This document shows, piece after piece, positions 60,583 to 64,000 of a stretch of 64,000 nucleotides of DNA (positions are counted from its first letter, which is position 1; the number at the start of each line of letters is the position of its first letter). The stretch lies in assembly GCA_013076295.1 (NCBI GenBank), contig RQOL01000906.1:1426001-1490000 (forward strand), written 5' to 3'. This stretch comes from Sanderia malayensis. Lineage: Eukaryota; Cnidaria; Scyphozoa; Semaeostomeae; Pelagiidae. The translations under genes were made by a program, and so were the position numbers. The notes beneath the pieces are model-generated. The model was not told the origin of the DNA, ran no database searches, and worked only from the letters and a program-made list of their open reading frames with translations.

Positions 60583-62361
60583 ATGCCTTCGCTTCCAAGA
60601 AATCGAGTTTTAAATCGTCGATCACGAAGTCCAAGACCAAGATTGAGTTGGGGAGAGCAAATTTACAATTTAGCTTGCTCTGTTCTTAGCACGATGTGTT
60701 GTAGTTACAATGTGACCAATGTTGTGCCATTCAAGCAAGCTGACAGCCATCACTCAGTCGCAGATAACCAATCTGTTGGATGTGTTACAAAGACTGAGAA
60801 CGCAAGAGACAGCCACGAATGTGCCAAAGATGCAAAAGAAGACAATGCCAGTCTTGCATCGTCTAGCATCTCCTTGCGCGCATCATCGCCTGAGATTCGA
60901 TCTCTTTCAAGCGATGAAGTAGCAAAACAACAACAGCCTGTGCCTCGATCAGAAACCCGAACCCTTCGTCTTCACCCGTCTTCAGATGTGATTGATTTGA
61001 AAAACATTCCTGGCTATGAGCGATCAAGGGCAGTAAAACAACAAAACGCACCATCTTGTAGTGGGGAACTCAATACTTGCAAAGTTAGGTGCAGCACACC
61101 GTTCATGAAGAAAATACCGAGGCCATCTCAGAACAGTTTGGTGCAGGAGATATCAGAGGAGAGTGAGATTGAAAGCCTGCAGGAAGTTGCAATGCAACAT
61201 GATGAAGATGTTGGAGAAGAAGAAAGGAAAAATAACAAAGGTGTGTTGCGAGATGCCATGCCAGAAATTGATGGGGCATCTGATGTGAGCATCTCGCAAC
61301 CGCCTGTTGTGATACCTGGTCAGCCAAAAAACCTGAACATGCATGATCAACCAACGCCAGGCAGCAGTCGCAAGATAGAGCATGATTTAGTACAGTCTTC
61401 CTCAGGTCATCTTCCAAACACTGTGCCTTCATCGGCTTTAGTGTTCCCAAGTTTATCACAAAGACCTTCAATTGTTCAAACAGAAACAGGCACTAACAAG
61501 CGAAAATTGTCAAGGAAATGGAACAAGGCCGTTGACAGCATACTGAGTGAAGATGTAACAAAAAATCGGGTATTTCCTTGGCAAGATGCTGCAATCAAAG
61601 TGCAAGACAACGGAACATTGCAGAAGAAGGACAAGAAAAAGAAGATTAAAAAAAGCAAAAAAACTGAGAAGGCTGGAAAGAAGGTCGAGGTAAAAAGTGC
61701 ATGGGGTGAGGATGGGGAATGTTTATCTTTCGAAGATAAACATAAAAATACTTCATGCAAGCCAACGACAGACAAGAAAGCCAGAAAGGTGAGAAGCTTA
61801 AAGTCCGGCAAAGTTGCACCACAACAAGATGCGCAGATTGCCAGAAAGGATGCTGCGCAAAAGGAAACGACGTTGAGAAGAAGTGCGATGGAAAAGGAAA
61901 ACCCAGGAATTCTGGAAATCGTACAGGTTAATGAAACTTTTCAAGAAAGCGAAACACAAATGGTTGCTGAACGAGAACGAAAATCAACTGAGAGACACTT
62001 GGTGGATATGTTTACCGCATCAAGTCAAAGACAAGGCCCACGACAATCATCTGTTGAGGCCAGTCATCAACTCATTTTTGTGAGACAAATGAATAACGAG
62101 AACGAAGGCCGTCAGGTTAGACGTTTTAATTGTTTTAACTTGCTTACCAATCATCCAATCGAGGTTGCAGAATGTCTGACCATAGTCAATAGAAGAAAGA
62201 CTTTCTTCTATCGACTATGGTCTGACTTACGTAGCTGTAGACCCTTAATACTGTATATCATTAGTAATTGATATTAAACTGTAGCTAAACTTTACAATCA
62301 TGTTTTATAACTTGTATTTAATGAAGTTTTTTTATTTCAGGAATCTGACCGCCTTCCGTGA
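60583..62361 (+). CDS. Unrecognised lysine-rich, low-complexity protein
   Basis: I do not recognise this protein. A long exon starts at 60583 with ATG (MPSLPRNRVLNRRSRSPRPR). It can either be spliced at 62115 (cag|gtta) to 62341-62361, giving 517 aa ending GRQESDRLP, or read through to 62271, giving 562 aa. I prefer the spliced form because both sites are good, phase is kept, and the read-through tail crosses a 45-bp palindrome. Visible parts: a basic N terminus; a short hydrophobic, cysteine-containing patch (YNLACSVLSTMCCSYN, residues about 28-43); a long serine/glutamate-rich disordered middle; and a lysine cluster KKDKKKKIKKSKKTEKAGKK near residue 350. No enzymatic motif or membrane helix is evident. 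It is divergent from SZT2 and probably nuclear or lineage-specific, which is inference. Confidence 0.7.
62178..62222. repeat. Near-perfect 45-bp palindrome
   Basis: Arms 62178-62199 and 62201-62222 are inverted complements of 22 bp with one mismatch, separated by a single base. It begins gaccatagtcaatagaag and ends tatcgactatggtc. It lies in the proposed last intron of the unknown gene, about 60 bp after the donor. It could be a cruciform-prone site or a tiny foldback element, or an RNA hairpin that affects splicing. Confidence 0.85.
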
Positions 62362-62966
62362 TGATCGTACCTTGGACCTCCCAAGACTTACCCAAGCAAG
62401 GAGAAGATAAGTTTTTGCGCGAATGAAAGACTCGAGTACATTTATCAAGGATTTAGTTTTTAATTTATTATTGCTCTTTTTTTCCTGAATTCAAAGCTTT
62501 CATGAAGACGAATCATTTATGCAGGGTCGTGTACTGCAAAGTGTTAGGTTATTTCGTCTTTTATATAGTAGCAGTTTGTTGCAAAGAGACAAATAGAGAG
62601 TTATCTTTGCTGTGTGTATGGCTAAATGCCTCAGAAATTTGAATTTCACTGCAAGGTTAAAAGCATGAGATATTCGGGCACGCGCACGATGACCAGCTGG
62701 GTCACTTTTTGACATCTGTGCCACGCCTCTATAAGAATTCTTTTATGAAGTTTTTATGACGAGACGCCTTTTATGACGTAAGAAATGCCTATCCAATCAA
62801 AGTAGAGATACATGATTATTATCCAATAGACAATGGAATTATGCTATGTTAGTACTGTAATTAATAAATCTTGGGATTGGCAGTTCAGCTTTCTCAGTTC
62901 TCGGTCCGTCGTAAAGCGAAGTAATTTTTAACTCCTGTTATATTAGTACCGCTTTAACTTGACAAG
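62362..62966. promoter_or_regulatory. Spacer and LC3 promoter region
   Basis: Between the end of the unknown gene and the LC3 start codon are two CCAAT boxes 30 bp apart (62793-62797 and 62823-62827, both in the context atCCAAT). A CRE-like tgacgtaa lies just upstream, near 62774-62781. This arrangement suits a constitutive NF-Y-type promoter, and the first is about 170 bp from the start codon. No other gene is seen. Confidence 0.55.
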
Positions 62967-63800
<834 letters not shown>

Positions 63801-64000
63801 TAATTTTTGGGTAATTTGTTCAAGTGTTTTTTATCAAGCAATTTACCCATGCGTTCTTTTGAGAAACTGTTATGCCTCTAAGTACTGGATTAAGAATAGG
63901 AAAATTCCAGTTGAGATTCTAATACCAATTTTATTTATTTGTTGACCTTGTGTTTAACAAAAATCTCCATGGAATATTGAGTTGTACAACAAAGGCAATT

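Overview
This is nuclear DNA from an invertebrate animal. Genes are split by many short GT-AG introns, mostly 100-500 bp. The base composition is AT-rich by eye. The proteins are metazoan: a DM-domain factor with a DMA domain, an FGF of the FGF8/17/18 type, SDCCAG8, MRPS10, a SNX10/11-type sorting nexin, SZT2 and LC3. The compact genome and divergent FGF and DM proteins would fit a tunicate such as an ascidian, but a cnidarian or other small-genome invertebrate is not excluded. Species assignment is inference only.

Layout. 1-3276: no supported gene, upstream flank of the DM gene. 3277-5115 (+): three-exon DMRT with DMA domain. 5987-13206 (-): SDCCAG8, 19 coding exons whose phases all join into 737 aa. 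13711-15063 (+): MRPS10, five exons, divergent from SDCCAG8 across a 504-bp shared promoter region. 16819-19782 (-): FGF8/17/18-like ligand, five exons. 19783-23302: gene-poor. 23303-27945 (-): SNX10/11-like PX protein, six exons, with a long acidic, Q-rich and RS-rich tail. 27946-31094: gene-poor. 31095-59396 (-): SZT2, occupying almost half of the window; first and last exons were both read, so the whole gene appears to be present. 60583-62361 (+): an unrecognised, lysine-rich, probably disordered protein, divergent from SZT2. 62967-63799 (+): the first three exons of an LC3 (ATG8 family) gene that runs off the right edge.

Functional picture. SZT2 scaffolds KICSTOR, which recruits GATOR1 to lysosomes and restrains mTORC1. 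LC3 is an autophagosome marker, and SNX10/11 proteins act on endosomes and lysosomes. Three endolysosomal genes therefore lie within about 40 kb, which may be chance. SDCCAG8 is a centrosome and cilium protein, MRPS10 a mitochondrial ribosomal protein, and the FGF and DM genes are developmental regulators.

Repeats are frequent in introns and spacers: a MITE-like family with TIR close to CAATAGTGGACAAAAGTC (about five copies), a foldback element, a Tigger/pogo-like MITE, a duplicated element carrying a hairpin, several minisatellites, and a short TTAGGG-like tract. A 27-bp minisatellite lies inside SZT2 coding sequence and encodes a nine-residue repeat. I found no CRISPR array, rRNA, confident tRNA or complete autonomous transposon.
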